The notes under the pieces: generated by a model | Database searches by the model: none | What the model was told of the DNA's origin: nothing | What the model saw: the letters and a program-made list of their open reading frames with translations, nothing else | Shown: one piece after another, positions 46,572-55,551 of the stretch | How the letters are laid out: each line of letters opens with the position of its first letter | How positions within the stretch are numbered: the stretch's first letter is position 1 | Assembly: GCF_025628895.1 (NCBI RefSeq) | Contig: NZ_JAOTJC010000008.1 | Coordinates: 500,813-561,221 of the forward strand | Source: Alteromonas salexigens | GTDB taxonomy: Bacteria; Pseudomonadota; Gammaproteobacteria; Enterobacterales; Alteromonadaceae | DNA: 60,409 bases | Direction of reading: 5' to 3' | Translations under genes and position numbers: made by a program

Positions 46572-47777
46572 TTATTTTTCCAGAAAGGCCTGAATGGCGC
46601 TGGCTTGTTCCTGCACATCGGCCACCCCTTCCAGGTGTCCTAATGGTCCGTGTAGAGTAATTAATTCACTGTTAACACCCTGGTCAGTGAGTGTGTCGTG
46701 GGCTGACTCTGCCAGGTAAGGCATCAGCAAGAGATCACTACTGGCAGGCAAAAACAGGGTTTTGGCGCTGACGTCAGCCAGCCCCTGCGATAACGACTGT
46801 TGATGCCCGGCCACATACAACTGACATGCCCGGACCAGATACAGAAGGTGGTTTGCATCCATGTGAGTAGCCCGGGACTTTGCGCGGTTAAACAACCAGT
46901 CCACAATAGTGTGTCTGGTCCGGATGTCCTCAAGCGGCCCTTTTTCCAGTGGCTGATAGCCCAGTTTGTTACCCTGACTCTCAAAATACCCCGGGTGCAG
47001 GGCATGCTGGGTAATCAGCGCAAGGGCGGCAGCCAGGCCGGCAACTGGTGCTGACTCCCGGGTGTAATTACCATCCTGCCAGTTAGGATCCAGCCGGATG
47101 GGCATGGTCCACTGTTCCAGCGCGGCGGTGGTCCAGGCATCGCTCTCCCCTGAACCAATCACGGAAATAACACGCTCAACCCAGTCCGGGTAGGCGGCCG
47201 CCCAGTCCAGTGCCTGCATGGAGCCCATCGACGGGCCTACCACCGCATGCAGACGGGTTATGCCCAGACTTTCCAGCAGCGCTTTTTGGACATTGACGAA
47301 GTCGCGGATAGTCACCACCGGAAAATCCAGCCCGTAGGGTTTGCCGGTAAGCGGGTTGATCGTGGCCGGACCCGTCGTAATTACCTTGTCGTCGTACGCA
47401 TTCAGATTGACCAGCGTATCTGCACTAACCACAAAGTACTTATTGGTGTCGATAGCTTTACCGGGGCCAATAAGCGCGTCCCAGTAACCGGGTGCGGCGT
47501 CATCAGGGTGATAGCGGCCCGCAGCATGAGAGGTGCCAGAAAAGTAGTGGGTGATGAGGATCGCGTTGTCTTTCGCCGGTGACAAGGTGCCATAGCTCTC
47601 CCAGCCCACTTTTACGTTCTCAATTTTCTGGCCACCAAAGGTGGTGAAAACCGGTAACGTGAAGGTTTGCTTTTCTACCAGCATGGGAGCGCTGTCAGCG
47701 GCCGGCTGCGCCGCAGCACAACCGGACACCAGCCACACACTCGTCAGCAGCCACACTACAGAAAGTTTACGTAACAT
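46572..47777 (-). CDS. Alpha/beta-hydrolase lipoprotein with homoserine O-acetyltransferase (MetX) fold
   Basis: A 401-aa protein with a lipoprotein signal (lipobox VSGC, Cys20). The rest is a MetX-type alpha/beta hydrolase: VGWESYGTLSPAKDNAILITHYFSG start (first part quoted), nucleophile elbow GPSMGS (Ser183), late Asp in ASSDLLLMPY and His in LGHLEG. True MetX acts in the cytoplasm with acetyl-CoA; an envelope-anchored form cannot, so this is more likely an esterase. Position in the PHB operon suggests it cleaves 3-hydroxybutyrate oligomers. It starts 10 bp after the permease stop. Confidence 0.82.
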   Translation of the reverse strand: MLRKLSVVWLLTSVWLVSGCAAAQPAADSAPMLVEKQTFTLPVFTTFGGQKIENVKVGWESYGTLSPAKDNAILITHYFSGTSHAAGRYHPDDAAPGYWDALIGPGKAIDTNKYFVVSADTLVNLNAYDDKVITTGPATINPLTGKPYGLDFPVVTIRDFVNVQKALLESLGITRLHAVVGPSMGSMQALDWAAAYPDWVERVISVIGSGESDAWTTAALEQWTMPIRLDPNWQDGNYTRESAPVAGLAAALALITQHALHPGYFESQGNKLGYQPLEKGPLEDIRTRHTIVDWLFNRAKSRATHMDANHLLYLVRACQLYVAGHQQSLSQGLADVSAKTLFLPASSDLLLMPYLAESAHDTLTDQGVNSELITLHGPLGHLEGVADVQEQASAIQAFLEK

Positions 47778-47787
47778 AAGCGAATCC

Positions 47788-49083
47788 CTAGAAAATGCTG
47801 AACAGCGCTATGGCCATTGTCAGGCCAATCAGCGGCACCACCACGGTGAGCGCACCCACGGCACCATATGCGGCCTTATGCGTTTCGTTACAGATAGCGC
47901 GGATGGTCGTCACCACGTAACCATTGTGCGGCAATGAGTCCAGTGCGCCGGATGAAATAGAGACAATCCGGTGCAGCTGCTCGGGCTCCACCCCCTGGTC
48001 AAGATAATGCGGGCCAACCAGCGGCAGGGCGATGGCCTGACCGCCGGATGCCGAGCCGGTGAGACCGGCGATGACACTCACGGCAATGGCAGCACCAATC
48101 AGCTCGTTGCCGGGAATTTGGGTCATAATGGCCACAGTTTGCTGAAACGCCTCGGTATTTTTGGCGATGGAACCGAAGCCGACCACGGCTGCTGTATTAC
48201 CAATAGCCACCAGGGCGCCGGTGGTGCCCAGATTAATTGCGTTACCCAGGTTGTGAAAGTGCCGGAAATTAATCAGCATCAGTGCCAGCACGCCGCCACT
48301 GAGCGCCACTATTAACGCCATTTGCGCTAATGTATCGTGCAGCAGGAAGGACAATACCAGTACCACTAACAACGGGATAATGCCGGTGATGGGGTGAGGG
48401 TAGTCACGCTCAGGAATTTCCGGATCGGACTCGCGGGTTTCAAATCGCTCGCCGTTAGCCAGCGCCTTGTTGATCATGCGTTTTAGCCACCAGTACCCGA
48501 ACACTGCCATGAACACGGCCACCACCAGGCTCACTTCCCAGGCTGCGAAGGGCGAGGTGCCTAAATATTTAATCGGGATCCAGTTCTGAATTTCCGGTGA
48601 GCCGGCCGAGGTCATGGTAAAGGTAACCGAGCCGAAGGCCATGGTGGCCGGTATAAACCGGCGGGGTAAATTGGCATCTTTAAACAGACTGATCGCCATG
48701 GGGTAAACCGAAAAGGCCACCACAAACACGCTTACGCCACCGTAGGTCAGAATGGCGCAGGCCATCACTACCGCCAGCACCGCCTGTTTGTAACCCAGTT
48801 TGGTGATAATCCAGCGCGCCACCGAATCCGCTGCGCCGGTGTCTTCCATAAATTTGCCAAATAATGCACCCAGCAAAAACATGAAGAACCAGGCGGCGAT
48901 AAACCCGGTGAACCCGCTCATATAGGTTTCGACAAAGTTCGTGTCGCCCATAAACATGGGAATATTATTCGTCAGTGCCACAATCAGCGCACACAGTGGT
49001 GCCGCAATAAACAGATTCATTCCCCGAATGGTTAGCACTATCAGTAACAGCAACCCGCCAACCAGGCCGATCAAACTTAGCAT
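47788..49083 (-). CDS. GntP-family permease (probable 3-hydroxybutyrate importer)
   Basis: A 431-aa inner-membrane transporter with about 11-12 helices from the N-terminal LIGLVGGLLLLIVLTIRGMN onward. It contains GALFGKFMEDTGAADSVA, a typical GntP/Dct-type segment, and SGALDSLPHNGYVVTTI near the end. GntP proteins import gluconate and other hydroxy acids with protons; in other bacteria related permeases are encoded with 3-hydroxybutyrate dehydrogenase. It is the first gene of the minus-strand operon down to bdhA. Confidence 0.88.
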   Translation of the reverse strand: MLSLIGLVGGLLLLIVLTIRGMNLFIAAPLCALIVALTNNIPMFMGDTNFVETYMSGFTGFIAAWFFMFLLGALFGKFMEDTGAADSVARWIITKLGYKQAVLAVVMACAILTYGGVSVFVVAFSVYPMAISLFKDANLPRRFIPATMAFGSVTFTMTSAGSPEIQNWIPIKYLGTSPFAAWEVSLVVAVFMAVFGYWWLKRMINKALANGERFETRESDPEIPERDYPHPITGIIPLLVVLVLSFLLHDTLAQMALIVALSGGVLALMLINFRHFHNLGNAINLGTTGALVAIGNTAAVVGFGSIAKNTEAFQQTVAIMTQIPGNELIGAAIAVSVIAGLTGSASGGQAIALPLVGPHYLDQGVEPEQLHRIVSISSGALDSLPHNGYVVTTIRAICNETHKAAYGAVGALTVVVPLIGLTMAIALFSIF

Positions 49084-49270
49084 AATTATTATCCTTTAAA
49101 AAAATCTGTGACCGCAGATCTTCAGGAACGAGGTAAAGTGTGACTGTAGCAGGAAAAATTGCCCATAGTACGATGGTACTACATACGCAATCGGTGAACT
49201 GACATACAGTAACTGACGACCGCACCCTTCAGATACTGACATTGATAATATAGAACAATAGGGACACGTT

Positions 49271-51574
49271 ATGTCATACACACAATTGAACAAGCAAGGC
49301 TTTGCCCGCTCGCTGTGCGCTGCAGCTGTTACCGCAGCCTGTCTGTCTGCCCCCGCAGCACTGGCACAGGAAGACGACAACACGGAAGAAACTAAGGGTA
49401 AACTGGAACGCATTGAAGTTACGGCACGGAAAACCGTTGAATCGTTGCAGGAAACTCCGGTCGCTATCACCTCCATCGGCGCCATGGAGCTCAGTGAAAA
49501 AGGGATAGAGGTACTTACCGAAATTCAGCAGTTTTCGCCAAACACCACCATGCAAACCAGCCGGGGCACCAACTCCACATTAACCGCCTTTATCCGTGGT
49601 CTGGGTCAGCAGGACCCACTGTGGGGGTACGAGCCAGGGGTGGGTATCTATATTGATGATGTCTATATTGCCCGTCCGCAAGGCGCGGTGCTGGACTTGC
49701 TGGACGTTCAGCGTATTGAAGTATTACGCGGCCCACAGGGCACACTGTATGGTAAAAACACCATTGGTGGCGCGGTTAAATATGTAACCAAAGAAATGGC
49801 GGGAGACCCGCAATTCACGGCCGAGGCGACTATAGGCAGCTATAACCAGCGTGATGTTAAGATTACCGGACAGTACCCGCTGGTAGAAGACACCGTGTAT
49901 CTGGGTGTGGGCTATGCCAACCTGAACCGGGACGGCTATGGCGAATTTCTGACCTCCGCGCTGGATGGCCAGGATAACGAAAACTACAACAAAGATTTAT
50001 GGGCCGCCCGGGTCAGCCTGGAAGTGCACCCCTCGGATGATCTGTTTTTTCGCATCGGCTGGGATAAAACCGAAGACACCTCCAATGCAAAAGGAGGTTA
50101 CCGTCTGCTGCCAAGTATTCTGACCGACGCACCGGTTCCGGATTCAAAGTATGACTCCTATACCAGTCTGCCTACCTGGAACAAAGTCGAGCTGGAAGGC
50201 TATAACTGGCTGGTTCGTTACGACGTCTCAGAGGCGCTGGAACTGAAATATGTAGGTTCTCACCGCGAAGGTTACTCGCCTACTAACATCGATTTCGATA
50301 ATACCCAGCTCCCCATCTTCGATGTACCGGCGGAATATGAAGACTCCAACGATACCCATGAAATTCAGGCAAACCTGCTGGGCGAACACTACACTCTGGT
50401 GTCAGGTCTTTACTACTACGATGGCGAGTCGTGCGGTAACTTTGATGCGGTACTTGGCGTATTGGGGCAGGCGCTGGGCGCACCCGGACTGACCCGTGAA
50501 GTCAGTGGCTGTAACAACTCCGAAAGCTGGGCTGCCTATGCACAGCTTAATTACGATCTTACCGAGCAGCTGTCCTTCTCACTGGGTGCCCGTTACACCG
50601 ACGAAGAAAAACAAGCATTGGTGAAAAACGGCCTGATTTTCGACAATGTTTATCCGTTCACCGGTTGGTTTGACGGTTATGTTCGCCCGGACGGCGAACT
50701 AATCCCACAGGTACTGGGCACTGACACGGACGGCGATGGAGTATTAGATGCGCCGGCAGTCGAGAGCTGGTCGCGGTTTACGCCCCGCCTGGGTGTGGAA
50801 TACCAGGTGAACAGCGACATGATGTTCTTCGCCAGTTACTCGCAGGGCTTCAAATCAGGTACTTTCAACCCTCGTGCGCAAACCAACGAGCCTGGTGTGG
50901 ATCCGGAAATTGTAGACAGTTATGAAATTGGTATGAAGAGCGATTTAACAGATTCGCTTCGCCTTAACGTGACGCTGTTTACCTATGATCACAAAGATCG
51001 TCAGTATATTGGTATCGAAGGGGACCTGTCGGACCCGACGGCACTGGATCAACGCTTGCGTAATGCAGCAGAAACGGCCGCTAAAGGTGCTGAAGTAGAA
51101 ATGACGTGGGTGGCCACCGACAACCTGCAGTTTGATGTGGCATACGGTTATATCGACTTCGAAATTAAAGAAAACAATGCTATCCCGCCGCTTATCGGCT
51201 TGGCCAGCACGCCGGAAAACACGTTAAATCTGGCGGCCAATTACCTAATGGAAACCGACTTTGGTGATTTGGTCTTTAATGCCAATTATTACTACCGTGA
51301 TGACTACCTGTTGTTTGAAACCAGCGATTTGATTGCGCAGGACGGTTACGGCATGGTGAACATGTCGGTAAGCTGGGAAAGCATGGATGGCGACTGGTAT
51401 GCCGGCCTGCATGGCAAGAACCTGACTGACGAGGAATACCTGGTGGGCGGATACGATTTCGTTACCATTGGTGAAGACGGCAGTTTTGGCCCGGGTCTGG
51501 GCGGTGATACCACACTGATTGGTTACTACGGCGCGCCGCGCACCGTACATCTGACGGTAGGCTATCGCTTCTGA
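49271..51574 (+). CDS. TonB-dependent outer-membrane receptor
   Basis: A 767-aa receptor with signal peptide (about 1-34, ending ALA-QEDD). A TonB box-like ERIEVTARK (about 45-53) precedes the plug domain (PVAITSIGAMELSEKGIEVLTEIQQF begins it; VQRIEVLRGPQGTLYGKNTIGGAV ends it), then a 22-stranded barrel with C-terminal aromatic residue (VGYRF). It imports a bound substrate across the outer membrane with TonB energy. It is divergent, across 187 bp, from the PHB operon, so oligomers of 3-hydroxybutyrate are a candidate substrate; this is inference. Iron-siderophore signs are absent. Confidence 0.92.
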   Translation: MSYTQLNKQGFARSLCAAAVTAACLSAPAALAQEDDNTEETKGKLERIEVTARKTVESLQETPVAITSIGAMELSEKGIEVLTEIQQFSPNTTMQTSRGTNSTLTAFIRGLGQQDPLWGYEPGVGIYIDDVYIARPQGAVLDLLDVQRIEVLRGPQGTLYGKNTIGGAVKYVTKEMAGDPQFTAEATIGSYNQRDVKITGQYPLVEDTVYLGVGYANLNRDGYGEFLTSALDGQDNENYNKDLWAARVSLEVHPSDDLFFRIGWDKTEDTSNAKGGYRLLPSILTDAPVPDSKYDSYTSLPTWNKVELEGYNWLVRYDVSEALELKYVGSHREGYSPTNIDFDNTQLPIFDVPAEYEDSNDTHEIQANLLGEHYTLVSGLYYYDGESCGNFDAVLGVLGQALGAPGLTREVSGCNNSESWAAYAQLNYDLTEQLSFSLGARYTDEEKQALVKNGLIFDNVYPFTGWFDGYVRPDGELIPQVLGTDTDGDGVLDAPAVESWSRFTPRLGVEYQVNSDMMFFASYSQGFKSGTFNPRAQTNEPGVDPEIVDSYEIGMKSDLTDSLRLNVTLFTYDHKDRQYIGIEGDLSDPTALDQRLRNAAETAAKGAEVEMTWVATDNLQFDVAYGYIDFEIKENNAIPPLIGLASTPENTLNLAANYLMETDFGDLVFNANYYYRDDYLLFETSDLIAQDGYGMVNMSVSWESMDGDWYAGLHGKNLTDEEYLVGGYDFVTIGEDGSFGPGLGGDTTLIGYYGAPRTVHLTVGYRF

Positions 51575-51709
51575 TAGTGGTTCAGGCGGCATCGCCGCCT
51601 TCATCTGAGCAGTGGTTGGCGTCAGGTTTGTGTGTTCCCGGAGCACAACCACTGCCTAGGTGTAAATATGCCACAAACCGCACTTCGGCGCGGCTTACAG
51701 TAACCATCC

Positions 51710-51731
51710 AGGCGGCGCAGGCTGCCTTTTT
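51710..51731 (+). terminator. Terminator after the TonB-dependent receptor
   Basis: AGGCGGC-GCAG-GCTGCCT (one G-T pair) followed by TTTTT. A second, shorter stem AGGCGGC-ATC-GCCGCCT lies at 51584-51600 directly after the stop codon but lacks a T run. Confidence 0.55.
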
Positions 51732-51797
51732 GCGTGTTGTCACCCAACAGGCTATGATGCCTGCATAACAATAATTACTCATTCCTGAAAACCGCTT

Positions 51798-52439
51798 ATG
51801 CAAGCAAAAGTGTTAATTGCCGATGATCACCCCTTGTTTCGCGCTGCCATGAAACAGGCGCTGGGCGATATGGTGGGAAAGGATATTGTGGAAGCCTCCA
51901 GTTTGTCTCAAACCCGGGAACAACTGGCTAAAGATGACGATATTGAACTAATATTTCTTGACTTGAATATGCCTGGCAATCAGGGGCTGACTGGTCTGAG
52001 TGAATTGCGCACCCGCTTTCCGAATGTGTTAGTGGTGATAGTGTCTGCTGAAGAAGATCCTACCGTTATTCGTAATGCGATGGCACTGGGTTCCAGCGGT
52101 TACATTCCGAAATCGACCTCGCTGGACGTCATGGCGGATGCGGTGACTCAGATCCTCGAAGGCGAGCAGTGGTTACCCGCCGGTTTGGATGCGGCGTTGG
52201 CAGGTCACGGAAATGCACAGCATCTGCAATTTGCTGAGAAGCTGGCACTCCTCACACCACACCAGTTTACTGTGTTAAAAATGATGGCCGATGGCATGCT
52301 GAACAAGCAGATTGCTTATGAGCTGGCCATTTCAGAGTCGACAGTAAAACAACATGTGTCAGCGGTATTGCGTAAGCTGGATGTGATTAACCGCACCAAA
52401 GCGGGAATGATCTTCCGTCAGGTAATGGACAGTGAGTAA
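51798..52439 (+). CDS. NarL-family response regulator (ErdR/CrbR-like)
   Basis: A 213-aa regulator. The receiver has IADDH (8-11), phospho-acceptor Asp55 (IFLDLNMPG) and IVSAEEDPTVIRNAMALGSSGYIPKS, a segment pattern close to the ErdR/CrbR regulators of acetate and alcohol metabolism. The C-terminal LuxR-type HTH is LTPHQFTVLKMMADGMLNKQ onward. No kinase is adjacent. Its position after the PHB-linked receptor makes a role in switching on C2/C4 carbon use plausible. Confidence 0.85.
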   Translation: MQAKVLIADDHPLFRAAMKQALGDMVGKDIVEASSLSQTREQLAKDDDIELIFLDLNMPGNQGLTGLSELRTRFPNVLVVIVSAEEDPTVIRNAMALGSSGYIPKSTSLDVMADAVTQILEGEQWLPAGLDAALAGHGNAQHLQFAEKLALLTPHQFTVLKMMADGMLNKQIAYELAISESTVKQHVSAVLRKLDVINRTKAGMIFRQVMDSE

Positions 52440-52468
52440 GGCGGTGGAGTGGCACGCCGACTAAATAG

Positions 52469-52771
52469 TTACACCTGCCATCCGTAGTAAAAGTTTACTA
52501 TCACACCTGCCAGCGCCAGCATTAACCCGATATTTCTGATCCAGGTCAGCAGCCGCGGCGGTTTTACTTGTTGCTGAGGCTCACGGAGGCTTTTAAACAG
52601 GCTGCTGCGAGCAGGGATTGCCATGCTGTATAAGCTCATACAGACCATACCGGCTGACAACAGTGCCGCGCCCAGGTCGAGATACACCACACCAATTATC
52701 GCCCAGATAACGGCCAGTACCAGCCAGAAAAAGCTGGCGCGGGTAAACTTAAGGGGGGCGGTGGTGCTCAT
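52469..52771 (-). CDS. Small membrane protein of unknown function
   Basis: A 100-aa protein with three predicted membrane helices (SFFWLVLAVIWAIIGVVYL, ALLSAGMVCMSLYSMAI, IGLMLALAGVIVNFYYGW) and a short basic loop between helices 2 and 3. It begins after TGAATGAGCAC-type sequence at 52771. It is a lone gene with no known domain. Confidence 0.6.
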   Translation of the reverse strand: MSTTAPLKFTRASFFWLVLAVIWAIIGVVYLDLGAALLSAGMVCMSLYSMAIPARSSLFKSLREPQQQVKPPRLLTWIRNIGLMLALAGVIVNFYYGWQV

Positions 52772-52840
52772 TCACATCCTCATAATATACATGGTTGTTT
52801 TAACTCTTTTTTAGCATAGTTACTTGCTGTCGGGCCAGCC

Positions 52841-53293
52841 CTACGGGCGGAAAAACGTGGCCTGTTCTCTGCTGCACAGGTGGTACTCGTGCTCATCCTC
52901 GTCATAAATAACAAAGCCTAACCGTAAATACAGCGCCAGCGCGGGATTCTGCCTGAGAACCGACAGTGTGACACCCGCAGCTGCGTGCCGGTCAAGCAGC
53001 GAGGTTAAGAGCATACGTCCATACCCCTTATTCTGGTAGTCAGGCGATATCTGTAATTGCAGAATACTGACCGGCCGGCTGCGAGTATCAAACTTGATGA
53101 ACCCGACTGGTTTATTTATCGCGGTATCGTAAATAAGGTGCGCCAGATCGAAGCGAAACAGTACCCGCTGCAGATGGTTATGATAGGAATAGTGAATACC
53201 ATCACGCACCAGATGGCTGTGCATAGTCTGCACACGCAGGTTTACCAGATAGGGGATATCCGCGCGGGTGGCCCGGACCAGTGACAGAGGCAT
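52841..53293 (-). CDS. GNAT-family N-acetyltransferase
   Basis: A 150-aa acetyltransferase. The acetyl-CoA loop is ISPDYQNKGYGRMLLTSLL (motif A), after a beta strand VSILQLQ; the last third gives VLRQNPALALYLRLGFVIYDEDEHEYHL (motif B). The substrate cannot be inferred. It is a single cytoplasmic gene. Confidence 0.82.
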   Translation of the reverse strand: MPLSLVRATRADIPYLVNLRVQTMHSHLVRDGIHYSYHNHLQRVLFRFDLAHLIYDTAINKPVGFIKFDTRSRPVSILQLQISPDYQNKGYGRMLLTSLLDRHAAAGVTLSVLRQNPALALYLRLGFVIYDEDEHEYHLCSREQATFFRP

Positions 53294-53326
53294 GGCACAT
53301 TCATAGTAATCGGTGAATAGTCGGGT

Positions 53327-53767
53327 TTAGTATACATCGCTAATCAGCCAGGCCAATACCCAGTAGCGGGCAAGTTTACCGGCCGTGACCAGCGGCAGAA
53401 ACCAGCGCAGAGGAATGCGCAAGGCACCTGCGATTACCGTTAACGGGTCGCCAATCACCGGTACCCACGCAAAGCACAGCGAAACCAGCCCATATCGGCG
53501 AAAGCGTTGTTCAGCATTCAGGTACTGCTCGTCACTGATACGTAACCAGCGTTGCAGCGCGGTTTTTGCGGCGTACTTGCCAATGGCGTAGTTGGTCAGC
53601 GACCCCAGCACGTTACCCACCGTAGCCACAGCCACGACTGCAGGTGGCGGCAAGCCATTGAGCAACAGCACGCTGAGTACCAGCTCCGAACTGAGCGGTA
53701 GAATAGTGGCGGCCAGAAAGGCCGCCAGAAATAAGCCTGGCAGGCCGTAATCGGCGAGAAATTCCAT
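53327..53767 (-). CDS. yqaA: YqaA/DedA-like membrane protein
   Basis: A 146-aa inner-membrane protein of the small SNARE-associated/DedA-related class. It shows FLAAFLAATILPLSSELVL, a glycine-rich VGNVLGSLTNYAIGKYA, and FAWVPVIGDPLTVIAGALRIPLRW, which is close to E. coli YqaA. DedA-type proteins support membrane homeostasis and lipid movement. It begins with ATGGAATTTCTCG and stands alone. Confidence 0.88.
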   Translation of the reverse strand: MEFLADYGLPGLFLAAFLAATILPLSSELVLSVLLLNGLPPPAVVAVATVGNVLGSLTNYAIGKYAAKTALQRWLRISDEQYLNAEQRFRRYGLVSLCFAWVPVIGDPLTVIAGALRIPLRWFLPLVTAGKLARYWVLAWLISDVY

Positions 53768-53831
53768 GGGTATGAAGCAGGAAAGAAGAGATCAGGCACC
53801 GGCAGAGCAGCCGGCGCCTAAGCGCTCCTCG

Positions 53832-55370
53832 TTACGGCATGACGTAGTCGTAAGACGCCTGAATTCCCAGCGGAATGCCGAGGCTCCAGTAAATCATCAG
53901 GAAGATGGTCCATACGATCAGGAAACACACGGAGAACGGCAGCATCATCGAGGTGAGGGTTCCAATGCCCGTCGTTGTGACGTAACGCTGACAGAATACG
54001 ACCACCAGCGGGAAGTAGGGCATCAGTGGCGTGATGATATTCGTGCTGGAGTCACCAATGCGGTAGGCCGCCTGTGCTAGATCCGGTGAGATGCCAAGCT
54101 GCATCAGCATGGGAATAAATATAGGTGCCAGCAACGCCCATTTGGCCGAGGCCGAACCCACGAACAGGTTAATCAGGCCGGTAAGCAGGATAATGCCGGT
54201 AATGGTAATGCCACCGGGCAAGGCCATAGACTGCAGAAAGTCTGCGCCTTTTACCGCCAGTAATATGCCCAGATTTGACTGGCCAAAGGTGTAAATAAAC
54301 TGCGCAATACAGAACATGATCACCAGATAGTAACCCATGCCCTGCATGGCCTTGGTCATGCCTTCCACAAACTGTTTAGAGTTACGGATAGTGCCAATAA
54401 TCAGGCCATAGACTAAGCCGGGAATAAGAAACAGCAGAAAGATCAGCGGTACAATAGACTTCATCAGCGGGGCTGTGAAAGACGTCAGTGAGCCGTCGTC
54501 ACCGCGCCAGGGCGAGCCTTCATAAGATGCGGTCACGGCCAGAATAATAATGCCCAGCACAACCGCCGCCAGCGCCCAGCGCAGTGCGGTACGCTCATCG
54601 TCTTTGAGCGGCTCCATAGAGGGAAGATCTGACATGTCACCGTCGACGGGATTGTCTTTTAGCTTTGGCTCCACCAGTTTATCGGTAATAAACCAGCCCA
54701 ACAGCGTGACCACCAGCGCTGACGCGGTGGTGAAATAGTAATTGTTCAACGGGTTCAGCGTCACGGTAGGGTCCAGCAATTGCGCACCTGCTTGTGAAAT
54801 GCCCTGTAGCATGGGGTCGAGAGCTGAGGGCACAAAGTTTGCCGAAAACCCGCCTGATACACCCGCAAAGGCCGCGGCTATACCGGCCAGAGGATGGCGA
54901 CCTGCCGCATAAAAAATGACGCCGCCAAGGGGGATTACCAGCACATAACCGGCATCGACGGCCGAGTGACTGACAATACCAATAAGAATGATCATGGGCG
55001 TGAGCAGCCAGTTCGCAGTCACCGATAACAGCGCCCGCAGCCCGGCGTTAATAAATCCGGAATACTCGGCAATACCAATGCCCAGCATGGCCACCAGCAC
55101 CACTCCCACCGGGTGAAAGTGGGCAAAGTTAGTCACCATGGTGGACATCAGCTGGGTAATAGCACTGCCGGAAAGCTGATTACTAATGACCAATGGCTCG
55201 CCATTTCTGGGGTCAACTACATTAAAATCGACACCCGACAGCGCCCAGGATAAAACCCAGACCACCGCCAGCAAAATGAGAAAAAGCACGGCAGGGTCGG
55301 GCAATTTGTTACCCCAAACCTCTACCTTGTGTAATAGTCGCTGAACCAGCGACGTGCGCGATTGTTCCAT
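53832..55370 (-). CDS. abgT: AbgT-family transporter
   Basis: A 512-aa membrane transporter with about 9-11 helices, typical of p-aminobenzoyl-glutamate permeases (AbgT), some of which also export sulfonamide drugs. Marks include NKLPDPAVLFLILLAVVWVLSW near the start, SHSAVDAGYVLVIPLGGVIFYAAGRHPLAG, AGVSGGFSANFVPSALDPML, and late GSASAKWALLAPIFIPMLM and RIGDSSTNIITPLMPYFPL. No aminobenzoyl-glutamate hydrolase gene is adjacent. It is upstream of, and not linked to, the cyclase gene. Confidence 0.88.
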   Translation of the reverse strand: MEQSRTSLVQRLLHKVEVWGNKLPDPAVLFLILLAVVWVLSWALSGVDFNVVDPRNGEPLVISNQLSGSAITQLMSTMVTNFAHFHPVGVVLVAMLGIGIAEYSGFINAGLRALLSVTANWLLTPMIILIGIVSHSAVDAGYVLVIPLGGVIFYAAGRHPLAGIAAAFAGVSGGFSANFVPSALDPMLQGISQAGAQLLDPTVTLNPLNNYYFTTASALVVTLLGWFITDKLVEPKLKDNPVDGDMSDLPSMEPLKDDERTALRWALAAVVLGIIILAVTASYEGSPWRGDDGSLTSFTAPLMKSIVPLIFLLFLIPGLVYGLIIGTIRNSKQFVEGMTKAMQGMGYYLVIMFCIAQFIYTFGQSNLGILLAVKGADFLQSMALPGGITITGIILLTGLINLFVGSASAKWALLAPIFIPMLMQLGISPDLAQAAYRIGDSSTNIITPLMPYFPLVVVFCQRYVTTTGIGTLTSMMLPFSVCFLIVWTIFLMIYWSLGIPLGIQASYDYVMP

Positions 55371-55551
55371 AACAGGTTCTCTTATTATTATGTGATTTTT
55401 GTCCGCAAATAAGCTACTTGAATTTCAGCGAGAATAACAGCGAAAAAACCAACGGTCGGGTCTGCCAGTCAGCTACCCAGAGCGTCAGGGAAAGGCTGAT
55501 AAAAGGGAAGGGGTTAAGCAGTGAAAGGTTTCCGTGCAGCGCGCAATCCGG

